A DNA stretch of 64,000 nt from Dermanyssus gallinae. Taxonomy: Eukaryota > Arthropoda > Arachnida > Mesostigmata > Dermanyssidae. The translations under genes were made by a program, and so were the position numbers. The notes beneath the pieces are model-generated. The model made no database searches. It was given only the letters and a program-made list of their open reading frames with translations, and had not been told where the DNA came from. Where the stretch lies: contig QVRM01001056.1 in assembly GCA_003439945.1 (NCBI GenBank), positions 1 to 64,000 on the forward strand, in the 5' to 3' direction. Below, in pieces: positions 19,190 through 30,484 of the stretch (position 1 is its first letter; each line of letters begins with the position of its first letter).

Positions 19190-20470
19190 AAGTTTTATGA
19201 CAAAATTAGTCGACATGCACTTGACGATGTTTTGAGCCTTAAGCTCGTGGAGAGGGAGGACTTCCCCATTGCTAAACGAGGCCTTGAAATTAGACTCGCT
19301 ACTACTCTTACTCCAGCTCAGCACGTCGCTTCTCTGAACTAGGCTGTCTCTCTCGCGAAATATCTAGTCGAAAACAACATTTAACCAGAGCTTTTGAAAG
19401 GCAATAAAAGAAACGCTTCTTACATGGTCCTCCCAGATGTTTCCTTAGTTTCGCCCACTGGACTGCAACAGGGCGGTCCTTTGGCTCTCCCTTGTTTCGT
19501 CTGAGCGTCATAGAGCTAGTTGACTCCTTAAGAACTCCGCTAATAATTTAATACATAGATAAATGTGTGCTCGGGAGCGACGCAGAAATATTTCACGGCC
19601 ACGTTCGGCGCATGCTTGATTCTCGTGAGGCTTCGGGTTTGGAGCTGAATCCCGAGAACTGTAATATCTATGGCAATAGTGCACTGGCGCCCGACCTTCG
19701 CACCCTCCGGGTCCCATTGCCAAAGTTACCCTTGACAATGACCTGGACAAGCTAAAGGACGCCGCTGACAACATCGCTTCGTTCGGTGCTCACTGCGCCT
19801 TCTTTTTACTTCAATCTGCGTTCTTAGCTACCAGGGTCACTCACATTCTCCGCGGAACGAACCTAACAGGGCGGTTGGACGACTTAAAGCTTTTCGGGCT
19901 GACCCTCAGCCAACATTTAACATTCACAGGAGTGCTTTCTTATTGCTCCGTGAGACGGGCCCAGTAAATACAAATGTAAAACGGTGGAGTTTAAACCGTG
20001 CATCTATGTATACCCTCTGGTCGCGAGACACACACGAATGCACCACGCCACTGGACTCGACAACCTGCGTTCAATAGACGAGTTGACTTGAAAAACGTAT
20101 TGAGTCTCTTCTTAGTCTATCGCTAACGCCTGCCGCGCAACTACTAACCTCGGGGGCCTAGCAATCTCAAATTCGCTCGCCTCCGCTAGGTCTGCGATGG
20201 TCTCCTCCCTTTTTCGACTCGAGAACAACGCAATTGCACTCCTAGACGAGGCTGGCATTGCTTAGCACAATAAACCCAAGATACGTCTGTATGAGGAGCT
20301 TAAGACAGTTTGCAGCGGCGTTCCGGATAAACCTTTGAGCCAGCACTACTGGAGCGCATTTTCATACAACGAATTGTTTGGCGGCTTATTTGCGGGCGTT
20401 ACCAACAACTTCGCAAAAGCTCGTCTTCGAGCAATCACTGAATAGCAATTAGCTATTCGCACACGCAAGA
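19190..20470 (+). pseudogene. RLE-type retroelement ORF2 remnant
   Basis: Readable pieces align with the minus-strand element at 60391-61183: SGLELNPENC, LDKLKDAADNI, CAFFLLQSAFLATRVTHILR (relatives: GLFLLRSSFSVLRLNYLFRG), LLSLSLTPAAQ, and KPKIRLYEELKTVCSGVPDK with ARLRAITE. Many stops and frame changes are present. It is the post-RT (thumb to linker) part; the endonuclease itself is not seen. Confidence 0.72.
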
Positions 20471-20799
20471 CCAGAAAAGAGGCAAGAGATACTGAAAATA
20501 TCAAGGACTCAACTTTCCGTCGGACCTTTTCAACCTTATTTTCCTATTCCGTGAGAAAGCTTGGTAATGGTACGTACACGGCGTCTTCTATCTCAATCAA
20601 ATTCTCTCAACAATTAATGTATGACCAACGCAAAACGCATGTTGTTACGCCAAGAGCAACATCTACTTTCGATTAACTTTCTGTCGCCTGCTTAGTTCGG
20701 TTTTCGCAGTGGTCACTCCGTCGAGTCTCGTGCTGATCGTTGCCGCAAACGGACGTCCGCTCCGCGACACTTTTGGTTTACTAGACTTTGCTGTTTGAC

Positions 20800-20990
20800 G
20801 TTTTTGAAATTTGAATGTTGAATTGAACGTTTTTGACGTTGAAATGTGTGCGTTTTGACACTTGTGATGTGATTTGTATGCTTTGACACACGTGATGTGA
20901 ACTGTGCGATTTGACAATCTGTGCGCTTTGACACTCGTAGTGTGATCTGTGCGCTTTGACACCCGTAGTGTGATCTGTGCGATTTGACAC
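20800..20990 (+). repeat. Minisatellite in R1 5' UTR, unit about 28 bp
   Basis: Five to six diverging copies of the word GTGCGCTTTGACACCCGTAG with a TGTGATCT spacer, becoming more regular toward ORF1. Tandem 5'-UTR repeats can carry internal promoters in LINEs. That role is inference here. Confidence 0.8.
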
Positions 20991-21083
20991 CCGCGTCTCG
21001 TGCGCAGAGCCCGCGGAGCGACGCAGATGCGTGTCCGCATCTCGTAACCGCTGTGAGCTAAGTGTCGACCTGTAGTTCCATTT

Positions 21084-22391
21084 GTGGCCACCAGGGCGGC
21101 GCCACTGCCGGCCTTGTCCGCCTACCCGGCGAGACGCAGGCCAGACAGACGCGGCAACGCTGCTACTGTTTCTTTCTCAGTAACTCTGATAGCGAACGGC
21201 TATAGATATCGCCTTGCCGTAGGCATTCTACATCCCAACAAGCCCTGCGATGAGGCCGCGATTACACTGTTTCGCTCTGTTATCGAGCGCATGACCCAGC
21301 TTTCAGTCTCAGCGACCACGAAACCCCCTCTTTTATACGCTGCCCATGAGTGGCGATCAGGACCAATACAGCAGATTCAGGCGGCCCTTGTGTCCCAGTC
21401 GTCACGGAACGGCCTTATAGAGCTTTGCCAACAAGGCACGCCGCAAGGGGGTCGGCTGCCAGCAAATGCGAGTAGGGCCCCTCCACCGGCCTCGGCCCTG
21501 GCGGGACAAATGTCTGTCAGGGTCAGGGTCGGAGAAGGCCTGACCTGGGCCGACACAGTAAAGAGTCTCCGGGCTCACCTGGCCGACAATGCACAGGTGG
21601 AGTCGGCCGTGAGCGGCCTCGTTAAGAACGGTGACGTCATTATCCGATTACGGGGCATCACCCAAGAACTTGGGGCTCAGTTGGCCGATAGCATTAACAA
21701 AGCAACCGGCCACCAGGCTGACAGCCGAATGAGTGCCGGCATGCAAGAAGTGGCCTTATGGGGCATTAATCCTCTGGTCAGCGCTAAAAGGATAGAGGCA
21801 GATTTCCGTCAGCTACTAGGAGCCACCGAGGCAGTTCCCATAGTGGCGAGTGACCCACGCCAAGGTCGCACCACGACCCGCTGGTACACGCTGCTTAAAG
21901 TGACGGCCCCTACAGCCAGGTGGCTTCAAGCTCAACAATATATCCTGATTGCGGGCAGTAGGTGCAGGCCCGAGGTCTGGGAGAGATTACCCACATGCTT
22001 CAACTGCCAGAAACCCGGCCACAAGGCGGCAACCTGCGAGGCACCCAAGACGGCCGCCCGCCTCTGTCGCCGATGCGGATCGCCAGATCATGCGGCGGCT
22101 GCGTGTAAGGCCGAGACGACACACTGTATCGTGTACGATGTCTCGGGTCACAGAGCCGACAGTTGGCCTGCCCGTCATACCGCACACAGCTGCAAGAGTC
22201 GCGTAAGCGGAATGAGCCTATTTCATCTGGAGAGTCGAAAACAGGTGCTACGGCTCAGCCCAGGCCTGACGCTTTACCTGGAGCATCTAGACGCGCTAAA
22301 CCGCCGTCGAATCGGGGCCGGCAACATTTTTGCCGTAGGACCCTCGCGCCGACGGATGACTGGCAAAAGGTGGGCAATGCCCCCAGGTTGA
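21084..22391 (+). CDS. R1-clade ORF1 (gag-like) protein
   Basis: An open frame of 435 codons. The N-terminal half has no clear motif. The core DNAQVESAVSGLVKNGDVII ... VALWGINPLVSAKRIEADFR is the ORF1 RNA-recognition-like region of R1/TRAS-type elements. Two good knuckles follow, CFNCQKPGHKAATC and CRRCGSPDHAAAAC, and then a degenerate third (CIVYDVSGHRADSW) that has lost its second and fourth zinc ligands. After the knuckles the frame runs into sequence without known motifs, perhaps through a frameshift. The stop lies 18 bp before the ORF2 start. The product would coat element RNA and act in nuclear or telomeric targeting, as known for R1-clade ORF1. Confidence 0.9.
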   Translation: MATRAAPLPALSAYPARRRPDRRGNAATVSFSVTLIANGYRYRLAVGILHPNKPCDEAAITLFRSVIERMTQLSVSATTKPPLLYAAHEWRSGPIQQIQAALVSQSSRNGLIELCQQGTPQGGRLPANASRAPPPASALAGQMSVRVRVGEGLTWADTVKSLRAHLADNAQVESAVSGLVKNGDVIIRLRGITQELGAQLADSINKATGHQADSRMSAGMQEVALWGINPLVSAKRIEADFRQLLGATEAVPIVASDPRQGRTTTRWYTLLKVTAPTARWLQAQQYILIAGSRCRPEVWERLPTCFNCQKPGHKAATCEAPKTAARLCRRCGSPDHAAAACKAETTHCIVYDVSGHRADSWPARHTAHSCKSRVSGMSLFHLESRKQVLRLSPGLTLYLEHLDALNRRRIGAGNIFAVGPSRRRMTGKRWAMPPG

Positions 22392-22409
22392 AATCCCCCA
22401 GGCAGAGTA

Positions 22410-23246
22410 ATGATCAAGTTTCTCCAGGTAAATCTCAATCGATGCCGGGCGGCCCAGGACATGCTGGGCGCATACACCACAGAGCACCAGGTGGGTCTCT
22501 GTCTCATAACAGAACCAAATGTGCACATCTCCTGTTCCACACCTAATATGTACACTGATGACCAGAGTAACGTGGCCAATTGATGGACACGTCAAGACGT
22601 GACGCTCTCCCTCACCGATTGGGGTCATGCGGAAGGCTTTGTATGGACGTACCTTCCACATAGAAATCTCGTTGTATATTCGTGTTACTTTTTACCTAAT
22701 AAAACTCTGCAAGACCTGGAGGACTCTCTGGATAGGCTATTGGTGTCAATAACATCCCACCGATACCCAAAACACTCACTGCTCATCACGGGAGACTTTA
22801 ACGCAGTGCACACTGCCTGGGGGGGTCGCCACGCCACCGACAAAGGCGTGACTCTTCTTGACTGGATGTCCGAGCACAACATGGCCCTGGCCAACCACGG
22901 CGATGTTCCTACGTTTGTGCGCCGAGGTCAAACAGCGTTCTTAAACCTCACCTTTGCGGACCCGACCGCTCCGCGGCAGATACAAAACTGGAAAGTCCAG
23001 GAGAACGAGGAAACCCTAAGCGACCACCGCTACCTAACGTTTGAATTGGTCTCACCTATTACGCGTTGTCCCGGAACGCCGAGGCGCACGTGGCAGATGC
23101 GAAACATCAACAAAAGTGCTCTCCCGACTTTCTTTAAAGACCGGTCCACTCGCTTGGCGGACACTCCATTAGACGAAGATGCTCTGGCTACATTCCTGGC
23201 GGCTGCCTGCCGCGCGGCTGGAGGCCCAGCCAGACGTGGCGGCTAG
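22410..23246 (+). pseudogene. R1-clade ORF2, APE endonuclease domain (one nonsense codon)
   Basis: The start ATG overlaps a TAA (TAATG), the common ORF1/ORF2 junction of this clade. Seen in order: FLQVNLNRCRAAQDML, LCLITEPN (catalytic E), a TGA at about 22581, VVYSCYFLPN, LLITGDFNAVHTAWGG (catalytic D and N), LNLTFADPTA and ETLSDHRYLTFEL (terminal S-D-H). All catalytic residues of the APE family are present. The domain nicks target DNA to prime reverse transcription. The single stop prevents a full-length product unless it is suppressed. Confidence 0.9.
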
Positions 23247-23769
23247 AGAGGCCGGCCTGCTAAAACGTGGTGGAACTCGGATATTCAGATAGCCCGCGTA
23301 GACTGTATACGCGCAAACCGCACACTGACACGTGCACGCTCTTTGCTGGCAAAACGAAGATGACAGGGGCACAGTGGTGACATTCTGGCAGATGCCGCTG
23401 TCAGGATTGAGCGCCTAGAGGATCTTTACCGTACGCGTCGACTCCACTTACGAAAGTCCATTCAGCGGGCAAAGATCAAATCCTGGAAGGTCTTGGTGGA
23501 TTCGGTGGAGGCGGACGTGTGGGGTCTTCCTTATAGGATCGTTACGAGTAAGCTCCGCGCATCACCACCAGCTCTCCCGGCAGAAGAAATTTGTCGGGCA
23601 GTTCTCAAGCTATTTCTGCAACAACCGGCCCGCGCTCATACCAGCATTCCCGTTGACCCTGAACAAATCCCAGAAATAACAGCGAATGACATAATAGAAG
23701 CGGCGGAGCGGTTAGCACCTGGTAAAGCCCCGGGCCTGGACGGCTTTTAGCCCCGGGTTCGGACGTTTA
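23247..23769 (+). pseudogene. R1-clade ORF2, linker between endonuclease and RT
   Basis: KTWWNSDIQIARVDCIRANR, an R-K-rich region and KSWKVLVDSVEADVWGLPY (typical W-x-x-x-x-x-x-D-x-W-G-x-x-Y block) lead to LAPGKAPGLDGF, the P-G-x-D motif that opens the RT. A TAG follows immediately, and the fingers region is deleted between about 23750 and 23780. Confidence 0.85.
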
Positions 23770-25310
23770 GCGCTTGAACGAAGAACTGGAAGAGAGAGAT
23801 GCCCTCTCAAACAACCAATACGGATTCCGCATGGGCCGCTCTACCCTTGATGCCGTGGAGCGAGTCATATAGGCGGCTCGCGCCGAGCAGCGGCGGCTCT
23901 GGTCACGGAACTACGTGCTATTAATATTGCTGGATGTCCGCAATTCGTTTAACTCCGCCAATTGGTCGACAATAATGAGTGCGCTCGAGCAGAAGGGGAT
24001 CTCTCCATACCTGCGGCGCATGCTATTGTCGTACTTGGAGGAGCGTACACTCTTGACGCAAGGCGAAACCCATCAAATTACGGCGGGGGTGCCGCAGGGC
24101 TCAGTACTCGGCCCAGTCCTATGGAACGTGGCATACGATGGTGTCTTGCGGCTTGATGACTTGCCGGATGGAGTGGAGACAATCGCCTCATCAGATGATC
24201 TTGCACTGGTGATTACCGCTCGCACATGGACTATCCTGGAGGCTAGGGCGAACACGGCTCTTAATCGAATAAACAGGTGGATGACTGAACATCACCTGGA
24301 GTTAGCACCACAAAAAACCGAGGCCCCATTCTTAACCGGCCGCAGACGGACACGGCCTATATCCCTGGAGCTTAACGGGCACGCTCTAACGCCATCCCGC
24401 CACGCCAAGTACCTAGGGGTGACTCTGGACACAGGTCTAACTGGCCTACCATACATTAGGCAGGTCACGCAAAAGGTGGCAAGAGTATCGGCCAATCTGG
24501 CCCGTATCTACCCCGGAAGGGAGGCGCGTCAAATCCCAAACGGCGCCTACTGCAGAAGCGGTCGCGCTCTATGCCGCACCAGTGTGGGCAGATTTAGCAC
24601 TCAGATCGGTCACGGCTTGCCAGGCCCTGCGCCGCTCCCAACGGAGCGTGGCAATACGGGTTAGCCGGGTGTACCGGACGGTTTCCACGGACGTCCTGCT
24701 TGTACTCGCATGCCTGCTTCGATGGGACATGCTGGCGGAAGAGAGGAGCAGACGGAGATTAAACGGGGAGATATCGTGGTCTGAGGCTCGAGAGGTCACA
24801 CTCGCCGCTTGGGTCGAGATGTGGACCCACCCGCTGGACGGAGACACAAGAGGTACGTGGACGCGCTCCATCATCACGAACTTCGGACCTGCGCAAGTGG
24901 TACACGGCACAGGGACCAACGACATACTACGCTGCCCAGGCCCTGAGCGGACATGGCTAGTTCCAGGCGTACATGATGAAGATCGGGAAAGCAGTGACGG
25001 ACATATGTGTTCTCTGCGACGCCAGGGTGCCCGATGATGCCGCGCATACCACTGAGGCGTGTACGGCGTTATCTGCGTACCGGGATAGCTCACCGTTCAC
25101 CCTACGGGCATCTACCGCGCAGGCGATCGTCACACACATGGTCGATTCGACGACTAACTAGGGTGCTGGCCTAATGTACCTCGATGGGCTCATGCGCGAA
25201 AAGATCCGGCTAGAGAATATTCGTCGGGCGCGATTCATCGCCCGGAACCTCCAAGATTTAACCCAGCAGGAACTACCTGCTCGGGTCGCACCCACAGACT
25301 ATGGAGAGGG
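23770..25310 (+). pseudogene. R1-clade ORF2, reverse transcriptase and C-terminal CCHC
   Basis: It opens with ALSNNQYGFRMGRSTLDAVE and LLILLDVRNSFNSANW (motif A), then GVPQGSVLGPVLWNVAYDGV (motif B) and SSDDLALVI (motif C, with S where Y or F is usual). TKYLGVTLD appears as AKYLGVTLDTGLTG. A second frame carries the thumb (RVYRTVSTDVLLVLACLLRW). The C-terminal knuckle is CVLCDARVPDDAAHTTEAC, followed by a long basic tail. RT copies element RNA at the nicked target. Frame changes near 24560 and 24960 and a stop at 23871 break it. Confidence 0.9.
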
Positions 25311-25517
25311 TTGAAGCGTGAGACCCCCCTCTCCTGGTCTCGAAGTAATGGTTCACAATTCCGAACCAGGAGGGGGTTCTTGGGGGTGGTTTTTAGTGGG
25401 TAGTGCGCTGGAATTAGATTGAGCCATGTACTCTCTCACCTGCGTTTAGTCTCACACTACCCGCCAAAACATTGGCGAGTGTGCGTAAATGCATTTTCCA
25501 CCCCCCTCAAAAAAAAA
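25311..25517 (+). other. 3' UTR of the R1-clade element
   Basis: It contains an inverted CCCCCCTCTCCTGGT / ACCAGGAGGGGGT stem (about 25325-25375), the conserved TTTTTAGTGGGTAGTG word, and a terminal run of nine A residues. Confidence 0.75.
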
Positions 25518-27128
25518 GCCTGTACCAGCACGTGGCTTATTCGGAGTAAAGCAACCTACCCGGGGAAGTCACCTCAGCTACTACTTTCCTCTAAATGTTT
25601 AAATATGTGAGCTGTTCCTGGACAATGGTTTACTGGTTTCGATCGCCAGCGAAAGATTCATTTGCCAGTTCAGGGCGGACTCCTCAAAGCTTACCAAGTG
25701 CCTCAGTTGAGATTTTTTTAAATATTAATAAAATCGTTTCCGTTTTCAACACATTAAGCCTAGTGGTGAACTCAAGTAAGATGACTTTTATAAGTTTATA
25801 TTACTGCGGTAATGTCTTTTATTCACTAATAGACTCCGACCAGGTAGTTTTTGCTCCAACTGCCAAATTATTTATGCTTGTAATTTATTAATTCCAATAT
25901 CTTATTTTCTATCTAATTTATGAATGCATGCAATGGCAGCCTTTTATGGACCTGTAACGCCAAGGTGGCATGTGATCAAAATTTCCGTAAAACGGCGCAT
26001 GAGGCCGATTGGAATCCTTATCAATGGCCTGTTCTAGGTTCACCACCACAACGCAGGTACTATTCGTACCAGTGTTGTGGTACGCAATCGGTTTTGCCTG
26101 CAATGGGGCACGTTGGTGTTATTTGTAGATCGTTACACTTTCGGCATGCGTAAGTATCCTAAATATTGTACTTTCTTAGGTAAAGGCATCTTAATGCTAT
26201 TTAAGTGTAGCTTTCATTTAGAACTTGAGGATAATAAAACGGAATTACCTAAATAAGCCATGCTTGACCTACATTGAATACATACATATAGGTGGACGGA
26301 TTATAATCTTTTTATCTTACTTTCCATTACATTTACACGATCTTGACGTTCAATAAAGAAGGAGACCACCCAGAAGTGTACACGTTGCGAGCGAGCAGAG
26401 AAACGCAGCTAACGCTGTCCAACAAACGATGTCTCGTTGTTTAATCATTGCCAGAAGTTTAGCCACGTCCGATGGTAAGTTCGCCTGGAGAATCCACAAT
26501 AAAGAAAAAACTTTGTAAAGATATCAAAGCTATCTTGTGTGCATTTATTGTATTGTTTTTTTTTTTATTTGAATAATATAAACCAACTCTGGAAATAAGT
26601 AAAAAAGTCATTCGGTCCGGGATTGAGCAGGTGGGTTTATTTGCAAGAGTCGCCGGTTATCTCTCAATTCCATCTCGTCTACATTTCATATTAGTACTGC
26701 ATTACAATGTAAGGGGTTAACATAAAAACTTTTATAGTGTAATTAAGCATTTTTATTTAAAAAATTGACGGTTGTGCAAATTAAAGCCGAAAATCATGAC
26801 TGCGGAGACAGTGCATCACTCTGCGCAAGAGAACAACCGTATACTCGTGGATTGATTCATTCAAATGTCGCCATCAACTACAGGTGATTCTCGCTTAAGA
26901 CATTCCATTGAAATCCATACGCCAGAAATTGCTAAAAACATTTACTGCGTTGTCAGGGAAAATCATTGAATAAGTGTGCGAATGAAGTAGCTGAGCTTTT
27001 TACTAGAAGCATCTCAGTAGATGCATATGATTTTGCAGGAACGAATAGGAATGAAAAACTGCTCTGTATTAAGAACACAAACTCAGGCTCCGCTGAATTT
27101 TCTTCGGAGAATAAGCCTTCGTCCTTTT
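25518..27128. other. AT-rich DNA without recognised genes
   Basis: No family signature was found. A minus-strand frame at 25918-26103 is short and unsupported. Confidence 0.5.
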
Positions 27129-27194
27129 GCCATAATGGAGCACCACAATAGCCTATTCCTCCAGGAATAGGCTATCTATATGCTCCATTATGGC
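27129..27194. repeat. Long imperfect hairpin (66 nt)
   Basis: The outer arms are GCCATAATGGAGCA (27129-27142) and its exact complement (27181-27194). The inner arms ATAGCCTATTCCT (27148-27160) and AGGAATAGGCTAT (27163-27175) close a 2-nt loop. A 5-nt bulge on each side separates the stems. Confidence 0.9.
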
Positions 27195-27569
27195 TTACTT
27201 ATACTCCTGGTAAATTGTAGTAAAGGCCGCTGTAGGGCGACACATGGTATGCTTGATGAGACAGTACGGAGAGTATTGTTATCCGAGCCAATGATCGCAG
27301 TCACGAAGTAGAGGGCAAAATGGGTATCTGACGCAAAGGGGAAAACGCAATCTGGTGGACGGGCTGCGAGAAAAACCTCGCGATTAGGGAGCAGCGGTAT
27401 TTTACAGCTGCTACTTCTTTCCCAACAAGGAGAGCGGGTTTTCAACGGATTTGCTCAGAGCACGAGGGCACATCTAGGCAAGAGGAAAGTGACCACCGGG
27501 AACTCACGCGGCCAGCATAGCACAGAGTAGACTGACCACAAAAACGGATTCAAACCTTATACAAGTGGT

Positions 27570-28960
27570 TGGGTGAAAAGAGTCTTATGGTTCTTAAAAA
27601 CTGAAGAAACAAAATTTTTTCCCGAGGTTGCCAGACGGCTTTTATTAACCTACCAATGGTCAACGGCGGCCTTTCCATTGTTGGCAGAGTGGCGGGTGCG
27701 CGAGACTGACCAGATCATAGGGGACCACCGATTTATTTGCCTCACTTTCTGTGTTTCCAAGAGGCCGCTCGTCCCGCTCACGTAAGAGGTGGCAAATACG
27801 GAAACTCGATGTAAATATTCTTGAGAATACAAATCACCGGCATACTTTCCACAGCATGCGACAAAGCTGCTCCCCTATACCACCGCGGACGCCGCCACTG
27901 TACTAACTATTGGTGGAATGAAGAGATTGCAGCCGCCGGCAAGCCTTCCATAAGGCTAAACAGAATTTGCACGAGAATGCGCAATTGGTTAGCGCGGCGA
28001 AATCGAGAAACAAGAGCTGACGGAGTACAAGCCTACCCGATTAAGACTCATCTCCAAAAGTAAAGCCCGAGCATAGAAAGAGCTGATAGACGCGGTGGAA
28101 AGCGACGTATAGGGCCGTAAAATTCGAGGGGGGCTGGGTGAAATTCAAGCAAGCCCGGCAACGGCTGGCCTAGGCTGAGTTAATGCGGAGGTAGCGAGGG
28201 GACATGGCACGGCGCAAGGCAAAAAATTAAGGCTTAAGGTCGACCTAAGAAACGCTGGCAATTAGAATAAGGGGGCGTATCGAACGGTATCGATTACAAC
28301 CCTCCAAGTTTTAGCCAAGACGCTGCCATGGGACCTCCCAGCGGTTGAAATAAGTAAAATGTATCGAGATGAAAATGTAAATCACACCAGGGTCAGGAAA
28401 GCCCCAATATTGGCCTGGCACGAGGAATGGGCGCAGGAAGACTCGGCGTGATCACAGAAAGCTGGATTAAGGGTCTTATACCGGACCTTAGGGTGCGATA
28501 CGGCCGACGCCAAAAAAAAACTTTTTATTGGACGGGTCTGGTTCTGACCGGACATGGCTAACTCCAGAACTACAAGTCAAGAATGAAGAAGACCATTAAC
28601 GAATCATGCGTACTGTGTGACTCTGGAGAGGCGGATACTGTGGAGCATACTGTTCTGCGGTGTGATGCGCTTCGCTTTCGGGTCAACCGCTGTAAGAGAC
28701 CGACCCATCAGGAAGGTGGTCGCCTATATAATGACTTCGGCGGAGGCATGGAGGAAGGCGACGACTTGTTCGCAGAATTCCTCCATTTAACCGCAGGTAA
28801 ACATGTGGGATAATACGATAGAGTTGGGTCAAGGGAAACGGTGGAGGGGAGCGGTGGAGGCGCCTCTTCCACATCTTCAAAGTAATGCCAAAGTAATACG
28901 CAGCTTATAAAGGGAAGAAACGCCGGGGTTAGTGGGTTTGTGAGTCCCTCATTAGTCATT
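27570..28960 (+). pseudogene. R1-clade retroelement with RT deleted
   Basis: End of the APE domain (EWRVRETDQIIGDHRFICLT), then the linker (RKRWQIRKLDVNILEN, YWWNEEIAAAG, KELIDAVESDV with stops) and, directly afterwards, the C-terminal block LTGHG, YKSRMKKTINESCVLCDSGE and ADTVEHTVLRC (intact CCHC). The central RT (motifs A to C) is missing. The 3' UTR contains TTAGTGGGTTTGTGAGTCCC and is the source type for the inverted piece at 12241. Several stops are present. Confidence 0.82.
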
Positions 28961-29125
28961 CAGGCTGCTAGTGACGCACGTGCATCATGCATTTCCCAAA
29001 AATACCTATAAAAAAGAATCAAGTACTCACAAAGTCTATTTCTGCACAAATCGGTAGCATTTATTGTTTTAGTTTGATTTGAAGAAGTGGAAACCGGATT
29101 CGGCGGTTTTCAAAGAGCTAAACAT

Positions 29126-29745
29126 GGAGGAGTAACGAATCTGTAGAAAGTTCTGTGTTAAAAACCAAATAATATGTTTTCAAAGGAAACAAATGTTACA
29201 AACTGAACAGTATCTCGAAACGCGGTGTATACGTAGTATCCCCGATTTCGTGACGCTCATGAAGAGACCAAAGACGACCCCTGTTCGGGAAGGCCATCGA
29301 CGCCCTTTTGACTTTTTTAGGCTAAAAGGAAATCATCTTCTATCATTGTTTGCCACCTAGTTTTACGGTCAATAAAAAATAAAACCGCAAAATTTTACGA
29401 CAACTGCACAGGAGTGTCCAGCATAAGATGTCTGAACTCTAAGCAAACAACGCTTGAACCCTCCATCCCGACAACGCATTGACGCACAGATAGTTACGAA
29501 TTTCGGACTTCTTGACTAAACTTGATTTTTCTACTTTTGCAACCTCCCTATTTGCCGGGCCTGGCTATTTGTGACGTCTTTTCCCTCAGAAATAATCGCA
29601 GCAACAATTTGACTCGGTTCCGAATAACGAAATATAGTTTTAAATGGTGTGAAAGAATGCAGAACAAGTGCATTGTTGCGATTAAGAGTTATTTTGAAGG
29701 GGTCAGAAACGCTTCGCAAGATTAAATCAATATTTTTTTTTTATA
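29126..29745 (+). pseudogene. mariner transposase relic, family 3
   Basis: The plus-strand pieces are RICRKFCVKNQIICFQ (N-terminal), FRDAHEETKDDPCSGRPSTP (linker; R-x-x-x-x-DDP-x-SGRPST of mariners), LLLQPPYLPGLAICDVF (block carrying the third catalytic residue; P-P-Y-x-P-D-L-A-x-C-D in relatives, with one D lost) and ERMQNKCIVAIKSYFEGVRN (C-terminal). The central catalytic half is absent and stops are frequent. TIRs were not located. Confidence 0.75.
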
Positions 29746-29968
29746 AATGCTACATTTTGAGTTCGAACACCCGTTGTTGAAACAGGTCAATAATTAAACA
29801 TAAATTAAAAAAACGCGGATATATTTTGAGTAAAGATAGACAATAAACTGCTATTTTATACAGTAAAAAAATGCTACATTAGATTATCAAAAATGCAATT
29901 GCATATTAGACACCAATGCACTGGCTATGCACGAATTTTAAGCGGGATTGAGCAAGGGAAACACATAC

Positions 29969-30082
29969 ATTTTCAGTCCAAAAGATAGGAAGGATTATGT
30001 TCGGCACCCGCTCGGTTGGCAAAGGTATTAGCTTCATATTAACTTGAATCCTTATTCGCATGTCAACTGTCAAACCGGTTCT
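29969..30082 (-). CDS. SCRB/CD36-family gene, copy B, exon with the RIQVN-LPIFW block
   Basis: This is a 114-nt exon (38 codons). The acceptor CGTCTCAG precedes AGA and the donor GTATGT follows AAT. It reads RTGLTVDMRIRIQVNMKLIP, then LPIFWTEN, the CD36 block that precedes the C-terminal membrane segment (G-x-x-L-x-x-x-x-R-x-Q-x-N ... P-I/L-x-W). Both borders are in phase 0, and so is the donor of the exon at 37861. Splicing the two gives LDVHA-RTGLTV, matching LDVEP-ITGFTL of the family. No stop is seen. The following exon with the second membrane helix was not found. Confidence 0.85.
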
Positions 30083-30484
30083 CTGAGACGACAAATGACT
30101 AATCATTTAGCCTTTTGTTGATACGCTCATTGCATCATTTAGTGGTCAGTTATACTGGTGAGTAGAACACAACATATAGTCTTAAACAATCTAGCTTTGA
30201 TTTATCATTTGGTTTTAATCAACATACACAATGTAATAGTTATTAACGCTCTCACCTCAAGTGTTATTTACCACGTGTGCCTCAATTTTAGACTCAGTGC
30301 ACATTTATTTCGGATAAAGATAATCAGTCAGCCAAATTTAAACATCCGGGACCTGAATCTTTAATTTATTATGTTAGACAACGTACAGCTGGCAAATTAC
30401 AACGAATAAAACTTACCCTAAAGGCAATTTAATAATAACGACTATAAAACTGATTTGGGGTGAATACAATGCAAATACAACATA

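Larger units (their letters stand above)
20650..25517 (+). mobile_element. R1-clade non-LTR retrotransposon, nearly full length
   Basis: The order is: 5' UTR with a minisatellite (about 20800-20990), ORF1 (21084-22391), ORF2 starting in a TAATG context at 22410, APE, linker, RT, CCHC C-terminus and a 3' UTR ending in a short A-run (25508-25517). It is the most complete element in the window. Disruptions are few: one TGA in the endonuclease, a stop between domains, and a deletion at the start of the RT. The exact 5' end was not determined. R1 relatives often insert in rDNA, but no rDNA is visible here. Confidence 0.88.

Noticed and set aside
20663..21091. Minus-strand ORF rich in KRTDH/CVKAH repeats
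   Set aside because: It is the reverse translation of the 5'-UTR minisatellite of the R1 element.
25918..26103. Possible RT motif A (STCVVVVNLEQAID) on the minus strand
   Set aside because: Single weak motif with no neighbouring RT blocks; could be chance.
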